DNA of 47,373 nucleotides from Micromonospora fulviviridis. GTDB taxonomy: Bacteria > Actinomycetota > Actinomycetes > Mycobacteriales > Micromonosporaceae. A program made the position numbers and the translations under genes. Below, piece by piece: positions 1 to 11,090 of the stretch (its first letter is position 1; each line of letters opens with the position of its first letter). The stretch is taken from positions 1 through 47,373 of the forward strand of contig NZ_BMRA01000004.1 in assembly GCF_014648395.1 (NCBI RefSeq). Direction: 5' to 3'. A model generated the notes under the pieces. The model searched no databases and had not been told where the DNA came from. It saw only the letters and a program-made list of their open reading frames with translations.

Positions 1-297
1 CCGGTGGTGCGTGGTCCGGGGGATGTTAACGACCGGCGGGGGCCGGTCATTCCGACCGGCAGCCCCTGGGGGCGGGTACTGCGCGGTCTGCCATGTACAA
101 CGACCCCGACCCCCGCCATGATTCCGCCCCGGCGGTGGCCCCGACCACCCGTCATCCCGGTCGAAACGGGACACCAGCGAGTCAACCCGCCCACCGCGAA
201 CCGGACATCAACCCCAGGCCACGCAGCCGGGCGTCCCGGCTGCACACCCTCGCCTCGGCGGCCTAGCCCCCGCACGGAGCGGGCCGCGACTTTCGGC

Positions 298-357
298 GTT
301 GATCAAGAGGTTTGCGTCGTACATGGGGCGGTTTCAGACGCAAACTTCTTGGTCAAC
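298..357. repeat. 21-bp imperfect palindrome with 18-nt loop
   Basis: The arm 298-318 (starting GTTGATCAAGAGG) is the reverse complement of 337-357 at 19 of 21 positions. Read on the plus strand, both exceptions are G-U wobbles, so an RNA from that strand would form a full 21-bp stem. The loop is 319-336. I infer that it belongs to a dispersed intergenic palindrome family, which a genome search would settle. Confidence 0.85.
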
Positions 358-468
358 TCGGGTGGGCGTGTGGGCGTGTGGGCGCGTGGGCGTGGGGCTG
401 GGTCAGGGATGGGGTCGGCCGTGGCGGCGAGAGGGCGGCCGGTACCTGGCACCGCGACGGTCTTCCGC

Positions 469-515
469 GATCTTGGACAGTTTCCGTTCGCTGCGAACGG
501 AAACTGTCCAAGATC
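469..515. repeat. Perfect 23-bp palindrome with 1-nt centre
   Basis: The arm 469-491 (beginning GATCTTGGACAG) is an exact reverse complement of 493-515, separated only by base 492. This would extrude as a cruciform, or fold in RNA as a very stable hairpin. It has no U-rich tail. The outer sequence TCCAAGATCC recurs at two other intergenic sites, 8844 and 27006. Confidence 0.9.
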
Positions 516-629
516 CGCGCGAGTCGCGTTGCAGGCGCACAGCCGACGAGGCGGTGAAGGCCAACCCTGAGCGGTCAGCGAGGTTCGAACCGGACATCCA
601 CTCAGCTCGTCCCGGGGGTTCGGACGGTG

Positions 630-682
630 AGTGGAACGCCATGGGTGTCTCGTGGGGCCTGAGACACCCATGGCGTTCCACT
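630..682. repeat. Perfect 22-bp palindrome just past the GH20 gene
   Basis: The arm 630-651 (starting AGTGGAACGCCATGGG) is an exact reverse complement of 661-682, with a 9-nt loop at 652-660. It begins about 13 nt beyond the stop codon of the minus-strand hexosaminidase gene, so it could serve as that gene's transcription terminator. It has no run of T residues. Confidence 0.9.
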
Positions 683-695
683 GGAGCGCCGGCGA

Positions 696-2480
696 TCAGT
701 GGGTGTCGGCGGTGGTGTCGCGGGTGCGTTGGGTGGGAACGGTGGGCGTCGTGGGCCAGGGGACGTCGGGGGAGGGGTGGAAGGTGATGCCGGCAGCCGT
801 CCAGCGCGGGCCGTGGCCCGCGAGCCGCTGGCGGAACCCGGCCCAGTCGTGCGTCGACCGGGGCGACCAGGCCAGTTCGGCGACGGCGGGCAGGCGGGGG
901 AAGAGCATGAACTCCACCTCGGCCAGGGTGGCGACCGACTCGGTCCAGAGCGGCGCCTCCACACCCAGCACCGCCTCGGCCGGTACGCCGGTGAGGTGGG
1001 TGCCCGGATCCCAGTCGTACGCGCGGTGCACGTCGATGAGGCCGGCCCAGTCGTGCCCGATCGGGGTGTCGGCGGCGTACTTCATGTCCAGGTAGACCCG
1101 GTTGCCGGGGGAGAGGATGAGGCGGGCGCCCCGGCGTACCGCCTCGGCGGTCTCCGGGTCGTCGCCGTTGGTGCCCCACCACTGGAGCACCCGCCCGTCG
1201 ACGTGCCCGGCGGGGGCGAGCTGGTGCCAGCCAACCACGGTCTTCCCGGTCGCGGCGACCAGTGCCTGGGCCCGCTCGACGAAGGCGCGGTAGGTGTCCG
1301 CCGGCACCTTGAACGCCTCGTCGCCGCCGAGGTGCAGCCAGGGGCCGGGGGTCAGGGCGGCCACCTCGCCGACCACGTCGGCGACGAAGGCGTACGTGCG
1401 CTCGTCGGCGGGGTCGACGTAGCTGAAGCCGACCTCGGTGCCGGTGTACGGCGGCGGCGGGACCTTGCCGGGTGCCAGCTCCGGGTAGGCGACCAGGGCC
1501 GCGTTGGTGTGCCCCGGCAGGTCGATCTCCGGCACCACGGTGACGTGGCGGCGGGCGGCGTACGCGACGATGCGCCGGTAGTCGGCCTGCGTGTAGCAGC
1601 CGCCGGGGCCGCCGCCCACCTCGGTGGCGCCGCCGACCTCGGCGAGGCGGGGCCAGGAGTCGACGGCGATCCGCCAGCCCTGGTCGTCGGTGAGGTGCAG
1701 GTGCAGGTGGTTGAGCTTGTACCGGGCCAGGTGGTCGACCACCCGGAGCACGTCCTCGACCGGGAAGAAGTGGCGGGCCACGTCGAGCATGGCGCCCCGG
1801 TAGGGGAAGCGCGGCCGGTCGACGATGGTGCCGCCGGGCACCGCCCAGCGCTCGGCCGCCGGGGTGGCGCCGTCGATGGCGGCGGGGAGGAGCTGCCGCA
1901 ACGTCTGCGCGCCGTGGAACAGCCCGGCCGGGGTGGCGGCCGTGATCCGCACCCCGGACCCGGTCACGTCGAGCCGGTAGCCCTCGTCACCCCACCCGTC
2001 GACCGAGCCCCCGTCACCGGCGCCGACCGGAGCCGCCGCGTCGACCGGAGCCGCCGCGCCGACCGGGCCTGCCGCGTCGACCGGAGCCGCCGCGCCGACC
2101 GCATCTGCCGCGCCGGCGAGGGGCGCCTCCGACAGGGTCAGCACGAGCGGGCCGTCGGCTTCAGGCGCGTCGGTGACCGGCAGTGGGAACCCGGTGGCGG
2201 GGCGCAGCCACTCGGCGAGCTGCTCGGAGACGTCCCGGCCCGCCGGGCTCACCCGGATGACGGCGTCCGCGGTCAGCGTGAAGTCGGCCGCCGGGTCGGG
2301 GAGCACCCGCTCCGGGGCGGGCACCACGTCGCCGAGCCGGACCGGTGCGGGCGGGGCGAGCAGGTCGCCGGCCCGGCGGGCGGCGGTGCGGGCCAGCTCG
2401 GCGGCGTCCGGCTGCTGGCCGGGGAGGCGGTCGAGCGGCTCGCGGCCGCTCTCGGTGGGGGCGGCGGGGTTGGTCGGCAC
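696..2480 (-). CDS. Beta-N-acetylhexosaminidase, GH20 family
   Basis: A 594-residue glycoside hydrolase of family GH20, expected to remove terminal GlcNAc or GalNAc from chitin oligosaccharides or glycans. An N-terminal GH20b-like domain is followed by the catalytic barrel. The barrel carries the family signature HLGGDEA, with the Asp-Glu catalytic pair at about residues 387-388, and the earlier motif HLHLTDDQGWR. I chose the GTG at 2480 because a GGAG lies 8 nt upstream (2489-2492). A TTG at 2519 would add 13 residues. No signal peptide is visible with either start, so the enzyme is probably cytoplasmic. An Ala/Pro/Val-rich insert of five 18-bp repeats interrupts the N-terminal domain. The gene is divergent from ppdK, and a LacI-type operator lies in the shared upstream region. 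Family assignment is secure; the exact substrate is inferred. Confidence 0.93.
   Translation of the reverse strand: MPTNPAAPTESGREPLDRLPGQQPDAAELARTAARRAGDLLAPPAPVRLGDVVPAPERVLPDPAADFTLTADAVIRVSPAGRDVSEQLAEWLRPATGFPLPVTDAPEADGPLVLTLSEAPLAGAADAVGAAAPVDAAGPVGAAAPVDAAAPVGAGDGGSVDGWGDEGYRLDVTGSGVRITAATPAGLFHGAQTLRQLLPAAIDGATPAAERWAVPGGTIVDRPRFPYRGAMLDVARHFFPVEDVLRVVDHLARYKLNHLHLHLTDDQGWRIAVDSWPRLAEVGGATEVGGGPGGCYTQADYRRIVAYAARRHVTVVPEIDLPGHTNAALVAYPELAPGKVPPPPYTGTEVGFSYVDPADERTYAFVADVVGEVAALTPGPWLHLGGDEAFKVPADTYRAFVERAQALVAATGKTVVGWHQLAPAGHVDGRVLQWWGTNGDDPETAEAVRRGARLILSPGNRVYLDMKYAADTPIGHDWAGLIDVHRAYDWDPGTHLTGVPAEAVLGVEAPLWTESVATLAEVEFMLFPRLPAVAELAWSPRSTHDWAGFRQRLAGHGPRWTAAGITFHPSPDVPWPTTPTVPTQRTRDTTADTH
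2023..2112. repeat. Five 18-bp tandem repeats inside the GH20 gene
   Basis: Five adjacent 18-bp units (consensus TCGACCGGAGCCGCCGCG, with variants) start at 2023, 2041, 2059, 2077 and 2095. Units 2 and 4 are identical. They encode an Ala/Pro/Val-rich linker in the N-terminal domain of the hexosaminidase. The array keeps frame, so copy-number change would alter only linker length. Confidence 0.85.
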
Positions 2481-2787
2481 GGCGACGGCTCCGGGGTGTA
2501 TTTGCGCGGGATATGGCAAAGGTCAGGTTCAGCAAAACCAGTGCCGTCAAGAGTACGAGGGGATCGGAATTGCGTGATCGTGCGCGTGGAAGCGTTCCCA
2601 AAAACCGGTACGGACGCGGATAGTGGTGACCGTTGTGCCGATTGTCACCGAACGGTCCCAGGCCACTCGAAGTTCGCTTAACCTTCGCCCACCGATCGCT
2701 GACGAGCCGGGATTACCGGTGGTCGCTCCCGGGGTATGTCCGAACTGAACCTTCGTTAAGTGTCAATGGCGCGCGTGGGAGGCTCTG
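2481..2787. other. Divergent regulatory region, GH20 gene and ppdK
   Basis: These 307 nt separate the two divergent genes and have a more balanced base composition than the flanks. They hold the LacI-type operator at 2587-2600 and the ppdK ribosome binding site GGGAGG at 2777-2782. No promoter can be assigned with confidence, although the stretch 2670-2765 has TTAACC- and TTAAG-like elements. No gene is seen. Confidence 0.6.
2587..2600. promoter_or_regulatory. LacI-family operator, CebR-like
   Basis: The 14-mer TGGAAGCGTTCCCA matches the known actinobacterial CebR consensus TGGGAGCGCTCCCA at 12 of 14 positions and keeps the central CG. It sits about 107 bp upstream of the hexosaminidase start, and a sugar hydrolase under LacI-family control is plausible. 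No LacI-family gene lies in the window. The DasR-type site often found near GlcNAc genes was not seen. Confidence 0.5.
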
Positions 2788-5496
<2,709 letters not shown>

Positions 5497-5511
5497 CCGC
5501 GTGACGTATCC

Positions 5512-5541
5512 GGGGCCGCCGGCGCTCAGGTCGGTGGCCCC
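5512..5541 (+). terminator. Possible ppdK terminator hairpin
   Basis: GGGGCCGCC at 5512-5520 pairs with GGTGGCCCC at 5533-5541 (eight of nine pairs plus a wobble) 15 nt after the ppdK stop. There is no T tract, which is common in actinomycetes. The call rests only on position and pairing. Confidence 0.35.
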
Positions 5542-5621
5542 GCTCGCGTCCAGGCGCGCCATTCCGGCCCGCCGGGCGTAACCTGGGCTCCCGCGTACTG
5601 TCGATCAGGAAGGGTGGCCGC

Positions 5622-5972
5622 ATGACCAGCGTCTGGGAGAACCTGACGGTCGACGCCCAGGACCCGTCCCGGCTCGCCCACTGGTGGGCGGAGGCGCTCG
5701 GCTACCAGGTGATCAGCGACAAGCCGGACGAGGTGGAGATCCGCCGCACGCCCGACACGCTGCCCGGCATCGTCTTCGTCCCGGTCAGCGGCCCCAAGGA
5801 GGGCAAGAACCGGCTGCACATCGACCTGCGCCCGGCCGACCTGGAGGCGGAGGTGGAGCGCCTGGTCGACATGGGCGCCCGGCACGTCGACATCGGGCAG
5901 GGCGAGGTGGACTGGACCGTCCTGTCCGACCCGGAGGGCAACGAGTTCTGCGTCCTGCGCCAGCGGGGATGA
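5622..5972 (+). CDS. VOC-superfamily (glyoxalase-like) protein
   Basis: A 116-residue single-domain protein of the vicinal oxygen chelate fold, in the group annotated as glyoxalase-like. The N-terminal half begins MTSVWENLTVDAQDPSRLA and carries the WWAEALGY motif typical of this actinobacterial subgroup. The C-terminal half has NRLHIDLRPADLEAEVERL and ends in DPEGNEFCVLR, the usual last strand. Potential metal or ligand residues include His at HIDL and Glu in GNEF. ATG 5622 has AGGAAGGG 7 nt upstream. The substrate cannot be told from sequence. The gene lies 3 nt before dgt and is probably co-transcribed with it. Confidence 0.88.
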   Translation: MTSVWENLTVDAQDPSRLAHWWAEALGYQVISDKPDEVEIRRTPDTLPGIVFVPVSGPKEGKNRLHIDLRPADLEAEVERLVDMGARHVDIGQGEVDWTVLSDPEGNEFCVLRQRG

Positions 5973-5975
5973 CGG

Positions 5976-7220
5976 TTGACCGCCGGTTCCGGCCCTGACG
6001 ACGCCGCGCGCCTGGTCACCGAGGCGCCCAAGGACACCGGGTACGGGCGGTCGCCGTACGAGCGGGACCGGGCCCGGGTGCTGCACTCGGCGGCGTTCCG
6101 GCGGCTCGCCGCGAAGACCCAGGTGCACACCGCCGGCACCAACGACTTCCTGCGTACCCGGCTGACCCACTCGCTGGAGGTGGCGCAGATCGCCCGGGAG
6201 ATGGGCGCGCGCCTGGGCTGCGACCCGGACGTCGTGGACACCGCCGGGCTGGCGCACGACCTCGGCCACCCGCCCTTCGGGCACAACGGCGAGGAGGCCC
6301 TGGACGCGCTCGCCGCCGACTGCGGCGGCTTCGAGGGCAACGCGCAGACGCTGCGGGTGCTCACCCGGATGGAGGCCAAGGTGCTCGCCCCGGACGGCCG
6401 CTCCGCCGGGCTGAACCTGACCCGGGCCTCGCTCGACGCGGTGGGGAAGTACCCGTGGGAGCGGCGGCCCGGCCGGCGCAAGTTCGGGGTGTACGCCGAC
6501 GACCGCCCGGTCTTCGCCTGGCTGCGCGAGGGCGCCCCGCCCGGGGACCGGCGCTGCCTGGAGGCGCAGGTGATGGACTGGGCCGACGACGTGGCGTACT
6601 CGGTGCACGACGTCGAGGACGGCATCCACGGCGGCTACGTCAGCCTGCGCCCGCTGCTCGTGGACGCCGACGAGCGGCGGGCGCTCTGCGCCGACGTGGC
6701 GGCCGCGTACTCCGGGGAGGCCCCCGAGGACCTGGGTGAGGTGCTTGCCGAACTGCTCGCCGAGCCGGTGCTCGCCCCGCTCGCCGCGTACGACGGCAGC
6801 CACCGGGCCCTCGCGGCGCTGAAGACCACCACCAGCGTGCTCACCGGCCGCTTCGTGTCGACCGTGGTGGCCGCCACCCAGGAGCGCCACGGCCCCGGCC
6901 CGCACCGGCGGTACGCGGCCGACCTCGTGGTGCCCCGCCGGATCCGGGCCCAGTGCGCGCTGCTCAAGGGCATCGCCCTGCGCTACGTCATGCGCCGCCC
7001 CGGCGCCGGCCACCGGTACGCGCAGCAGCAGGAGATCCTCGCCGACCTGGTCGCCGCCCTGCTCGACCGGGCACCGGAGGCGCTCGACCCGGTCTTCGCG
7101 CCGCTGTGGCGGGCCGCCCCGGACGACGCCGCCCGGCTGCGCGTGGTGGTCGACCAGGTGGCCTCGCTCACCGACCCGGCCGCCCTGGCCTGGCACGGCC
7201 GCCTGGTCGCGGGCCGCTGA
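5976..7220 (+). CDS. dgt: dGTP triphosphohydrolase-like HD protein
   Basis: A 414-residue HD-domain protein of the deoxyguanosinetriphosphate triphosphohydrolase-like family, which cleaves dNTPs to nucleosides and tripolyphosphate. The metal site is visible as LTHSLEVAQIA (His65) and AHDLGHPPFGHNGE (His94-Asp95), followed by the conserved MDWADDVAYSVHDVED. The C-terminal region continues as in other actinobacterial homologues. The start is a TTG at 5976, 3 nt after the VOC gene stop, with GGGGA just upstream. No ATG or GTG in frame precedes the conserved GYGRSPYERDRARV block, which decides the start. In related actinomycetes dgt lies next to dnaG; here five genes separate them. Confidence 0.94.
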   Translation: MTAGSGPDDAARLVTEAPKDTGYGRSPYERDRARVLHSAAFRRLAAKTQVHTAGTNDFLRTRLTHSLEVAQIAREMGARLGCDPDVVDTAGLAHDLGHPPFGHNGEEALDALAADCGGFEGNAQTLRVLTRMEAKVLAPDGRSAGLNLTRASLDAVGKYPWERRPGRRKFGVYADDRPVFAWLREGAPPGDRRCLEAQVMDWADDVAYSVHDVEDGIHGGYVSLRPLLVDADERRALCADVAAAYSGEAPEDLGEVLAELLAEPVLAPLAAYDGSHRALAALKTTTSVLTGRFVSTVVAATQERHGPGPHRRYAADLVVPRRIRAQCALLKGIALRYVMRRPGAGHRYAQQQEILADLVAALLDRAPEALDPVFAPLWRAAPDDAARLRVVVDQVASLTDPAALAWHGRLVAGR

Positions 7221-7272
7221 CCCGCCCGCTCGCCGGTCCGCAGTCGGACAGCCCGGTGGGGGAGGCCAGCGA

Positions 7273-7288
7273 CTTAGGCTAGCCTAAG
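7273..7288. promoter_or_regulatory. Iron box (IdeR/DmdR/DtxR type)
   Basis: CTTAGGCTAGCCTAAG is a perfect 16-bp palindrome. Its core TTAGGCTAGCCTAA matches the known iron-box half-sites TTAGG and CCTAA recognised by DtxR-family iron repressors in actinomycetes. It ends 4 nt before the ATG of the siderophore-interacting protein gene and also covers TAGGCT, a possible -10 element. Iron-loaded repressor bound here would block initiation directly. Confidence 0.85.
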
Positions 7289-7292
7289 AAGC

Positions 7293-8132
7293 ATGACGGA
7301 GCAGCGCCCCAAGAAGCTCACCGCCGCCACGGTCGTCCGGACCGAGCGGCCCACCCCGCACCTGATCCGCCTCGTGCTCGGCGGTGCGGAGCTGACCGGC
7401 CTGCCGGTGGGCGCCTACACCGACCACTACGTGAAGTTCGTCTTCCCGCCGGCCGGGGTGCGCTACCCGCACCCGACCGACCTGGCCACCATCAAGCGCG
7501 AGTTCCCGGCGGCGCAGTGGCCGCGGCTGCGGGCGTACACGGTGCGGGCCTGGGACGCGGCGGCCGGCGAGCTGACCGTGGACGTGGTGCACCACGGCGA
7601 CGAGGGGCTGGCCGGGCCGTGGGCGGCCGGGTTGCGCCCCGGCGACCGGGTGCTGTTCACCGGCCCCGGCGGCGCGTACGCCCCGGACCCGACGGCCGAC
7701 TGGCACCTGCTGGCCGGGGACGAGAGCGCGCTGCCGGCGATCGCCGCCGCGCTGGAGCGGCTGCCCGCCGGCGCGCCCGCCAAGGTCTACGTCGAGGTGG
7801 CCGGCCCCGCCGACGAGCTGCCGCTGGCCAGCGCGGGCGCGGTCGAGCTGCGCTGGCTGCACCGCGCCGGCCGCCCGGCGGGCGAGCCGCTGGTCGAGGC
7901 GCTCCGGGCCATGGAGTTCCCGGCCGGCCGGGTGCACGCCTTCGTGCACGGCGAGGCCACCGCGGTCAAGGAGTTGCGCCGGCTGCTGCGGGTCGAGCGC
8001 GGGGTGCCCCGGGGCGACCTGTCCATCTCCGGCTACTGGCGGCGCGGCATGGACGACGAGGGCTGGCGTTCCACCAAGGCGGCCTGGAACGCGCAGGTCG
8101 AGGCCGAGGAGTCGGCGGTCGTCGCCGCCTGA
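7293..8132 (+). CDS. Siderophore-interacting protein (ferric-siderophore reductase)
   Basis: A 279-residue cytoplasmic flavoprotein of the SIP/ViuB family, which releases iron from imported ferric siderophores by reducing it with NAD(P)H. The N-terminal FAD-binding part has FP(A)AQWPRLRAYTVR (FAD motif R-x-Y-T/S at LRAYTVRAW). The C-terminal reductase part has GDESALPAIAAAL near residue 150 and the typical ISGYWRRGMDDEGWRSTK tail. No clear Shine-Dalgarno sequence precedes ATG 7293. The iron box ends 4 nt upstream, so the transcript may be leaderless or nearly so. No siderophore transporter gene is next to it, so it probably acts as a stand-alone member of the iron regulon. Confidence 0.95.
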   Translation: MTEQRPKKLTAATVVRTERPTPHLIRLVLGGAELTGLPVGAYTDHYVKFVFPPAGVRYPHPTDLATIKREFPAAQWPRLRAYTVRAWDAAAGELTVDVVHHGDEGLAGPWAAGLRPGDRVLFTGPGGAYAPDPTADWHLLAGDESALPAIAAALERLPAGAPAKVYVEVAGPADELPLASAGAVELRWLHRAGRPAGEPLVEALRAMEFPAGRVHAFVHGEATAVKELRRLLRVERGVPRGDLSISGYWRRGMDDEGWRSTKAAWNAQVEAEESAVVAA

Positions 8133-8152
8133 ACCGGTCCCCTGCCCGCTGA

Positions 8153-8830
8153 TCAGGACCTGGTCGGCGCCGCTGCCGGCGGCCCGGCCGTGGACGGCGG
8201 CGTGAGGGCGCGGCCGGTGAGGACCGTGCCCACCCGGGCGGCGGAGGCCGCGATCCGGCGGCGGATCACCCGCAGGTGCAGCGCGATCACGGCCGGCACG
8301 AGCAGCGCCGCGGCGGTCGCCGCGAGCCAGGGCGGGGCGACCGCCAGGACGCCCAGCGCGGCGGCCAGGCCGACCAACGCGCTGTTCATCAGGGCGATCA
8401 TGCCGGCCTGGCTGACCAGGTCCCGGAACCAGTGCCGGCGGAACGGCTCGGGCGCGAACGGCCCCGGGTCGTCCAGCGTCGGCATGACCAGGTAGGGCGC
8501 CAGTTCGGGCGCGCGGCGGGCCAGGTACGTGCGCAGCACGGTGGCGGCGACGGCGTACCGGCGGCCCCGGTCGTTCAGCTCGACCTGCCGGGCGAAGACC
8601 GAGACGCCGAGCAGCAGCACCAGCAGGCCCAGCCCGGCCATCACGGCGGGGGCCACCCGGCCGCCCGGCGGGCCGGTGCTGATCAGCCCCGCCGACACGG
8701 CGGTCGCCGCGGACGCCACCGCCAGGAAGAACGTGAACCGGGCGGCGGACTGGTCGTGCACGGCGCGGCTCAGCTCGCGCAGGTGCTCGTACTCGGCGAG
8801 CGCGACGGTCAGGTCGGTGTCCTCGGTCAT
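8153..8830 (-). CDS. Four-helix membrane protein of unknown function
   Basis: A 225-residue protein without a recognised family. An N-terminal soluble stretch (MTEDTDLTVALAEYEHLREL) is followed by two hydrophobic helices near 40-60 and 70-90. A central charged region of about 60 residues comes next, then two more helices near 150-170 and 175-195. The Ala/Pro-rich tail is probably cytoplasmic. The layout resembles small two-plus-two helix membrane proteins of the SLATT/DUF4231 type, but no diagnostic motif is present. ATG at 8830 has GTGGGA upstream. A longer frame reaching further upstream has no better start. It is convergent with the siderophore-interacting protein gene and divergent from the ABC pair. 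Confidence 0.75.
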   Translation of the reverse strand: MTEDTDLTVALAEYEHLRELSRAVHDQSAARFTFFLAVASAATAVSAGLISTGPPGGRVAPAVMAGLGLLVLLLGVSVFARQVELNDRGRRYAVAATVLRTYLARRAPELAPYLVMPTLDDPGPFAPEPFRRHWFRDLVSQAGMIALMNSALVGLAAALGVLAVAPPWLAATAAALLVPAVIALHLRVIRRRIAASAARVGTVLTGRALTPPSTAGPPAAAPTRS

Positions 8831-8885
8831 CGGTCCCACCGTATCCAAGATCCGCAATGGCCGGCGACGCGGGTGTACCTCGGCT

Positions 8886-8905
8886 TGTAGTAGAGGTGCT
8901 ACATT
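8886..8905 (+). promoter_or_regulatory. Operator-like palindrome over a leaderless -10
   Basis: TGTAG at 8886-8890 and CTACA at 8899-8903 form an inverted repeat with an 8-nt spacer. TACATT at 8900-8905 fits a -10 hexamer and ends 7 nt before the ATG at 8913, the spacing of a leaderless promoter. A protein bound to the palindrome would cover the -10. The XRE gene at 10746 or a distant TetR- or GntR-type regulator could be the binder. Confidence 0.55.
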
Positions 8906-8912
8906 TCGCGGT

Positions 8913-9883
<971 letters not shown>

Positions 9884-9887
<4 letters not shown>

Positions 9888-10735
9888 ACCCGACCGCGAC
9901 GGCCGTCCGGGCCGGTGTCCGGCGCGGCGTGATCGAGCTGCGCAACACCTTCACGAACGCGCAGGACCTCTGGAACTACTTCTTCCCGACGGCGGTCCTG
10001 CTGGTCGCCATGTTCTTCATGCGCGGCTCCACGGTGCCCGGCACCGACTTCTCCCTCGGCGCCCGGGCGCTGCCCAGCACGATCGGCATGGGCCTGATCT
10101 TCGGCGGGCTGCTCGGCCTGTCCCAGCAGCTCATCGTCGACCGGGAGGACGGCACCCTGCTGCGCGCCAAGGCGACGCCGAAGGGGATGCTCGGCTACCT
10201 GATCGGCAAGATCGTGCTGATCTCGGCGGTGTCGCTCATCGGGGTGGTGCTCCAGCTCACGCCGGGGCTGTTCTTCCTGGACGGGATCCGGCTCGGCGAC
10301 GCCGGCGCCTGGCTCACCCTGGCCTGGGTGGTGCCGCTCGGGCTGGTGGCGACGCTCCCGCTGGGCGCCGTGATCGGCTCGCTGATCGAGAACCCCCGGA
10401 ACATGGGCCTGGTGGTCCTGCCGATCTTCGGCCTCATCGCGCTCTCCGGCATCTTCTATCCGATCAACGGCCTGCCCGGCTGGCTCCAGGGCGTCGCCCA
10501 GGTCTTCCCGGTCTACTGGCTAGGGTTGGGCATGCGCTCGGCGCTGCTCCCCGCCGACCTGGCGGCGGTCGAGCTGGGCGGCTCCTGGCGCCACCTGGAG
10601 ACCCTCGGCGTGCTCGGCGCGTGGGCGGTGCTCGGGTTGGTGCTGGCCCCGGTGGTGCTGCGGCGGATGGCCCGGCGCGAGTCCGGCTCGCGGGTGGCGG
10701 CCCGGCGGGAACGGGCCATGCAGCGGGTCGGATGA
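9884..10735 (+). CDS. ABC-2 type permease
   Basis: A 283-residue integral membrane permease with about six hydrophobic segments (roughly 28-45, 62-80, 105-130, 145-165, 175-195, 240-260), as in ABC-2 exporters. It contains EDGTLLRAKATPKGMLGYL, the cytoplasmic loop typical of drug-export permeases, and LIALSGIFYPINGLPGWLQ, the conserved segment before the last helix. ATG 9884 overlaps the ATPase stop as ATGA, with GGGGAG upstream. It should work with the preceding ATPase. The tail is Arg-rich. Confidence 0.92.
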
Positions 10736-10745
10736 GAGGGCGCCG

Positions 10746-10997
10746 ATGAGCGAGACCGTGCACAACCGGATCGCCGTGCTGCGCGCCGAACGGGGGATCT
10801 CCCGGCGGCAGCTCGCCGACGCGCTGGGCGTGCACTACCAGACGGTCGGCTACCTGGAGCGGGGCGAGTTCCGGCCCAGCCTGCACCTGGCGCTGCGGAT
10901 CGCCGCGTACTTCGAGGTGCCGGTCGAGGTGGTCTTCTCCATCGAGCCGTTCCCGCGGATCGGGGACGCCGCCACCGGGGCCGGTCGCTCGGCCTGA
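10746..10997 (+). CDS. Small XRE-type transcriptional regulator
   Basis: An 83-residue protein made almost entirely of one Cro/C1-type helix-turn-helix. The recognition region is ISRRQLADALGVHYQTVGYLERGEFRPSL, followed by LRIAAYFEVPVEVVF, the standard end of the domain in short stand-alone XRE proteins. The ATG follows the permease stop by 10 nt with GAGAGGG upstream, so it belongs to the ABC exporter operon. It likely regulates that operon, perhaps through the palindrome at 8886-8903. No effector domain is present, so the signal is unknown. Confidence 0.9.
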   Translation: MSETVHNRIAVLRAERGISRRQLADALGVHYQTVGYLERGEFRPSLHLALRIAAYFEVPVEVVFSIEPFPRIGDAATGAGRSA

Positions 10998-11090
10998 CCG
11001 GGGGCGGGCGGTGTCCGCCACACGCCCGTCCCCCCGACCGCCGGATCGTCGGTCCGGCAGGGCAGGATGTACGCCGAGGAGGTGGCGGAG

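Larger units (their letters stand above)
1..695. other. Gene-free stretch with palindromes
   Basis: No convincing coding region is seen. The open frames that cross here run through three long palindromes on both strands and look like nothing I recognise. A short hairpin (7-bp arms at 31-37 and 42-48, loop of four G) may end a gene lying to the left of the window. The rest is described in the three palindrome entries. The stretch lies beyond the 3' end of the minus-strand hexosaminidase gene. Confidence 0.7.

Noticed and set aside
4..787. Several open frames on both strands at the left end
   Set aside because: They read through three palindromes, lack ribosome sites and show no recognisable protein features.
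2520..2787. DasR-type site for the hexosaminidase gene
   Set aside because: I looked for the TGGTCTAGACCA pattern and found no convincing match.
11067..11090. Earlier dnaG start at 11067
   Set aside because: The later ATG at 11091 has AGGAGG at ideal spacing and matches the usual N-terminus of the family.
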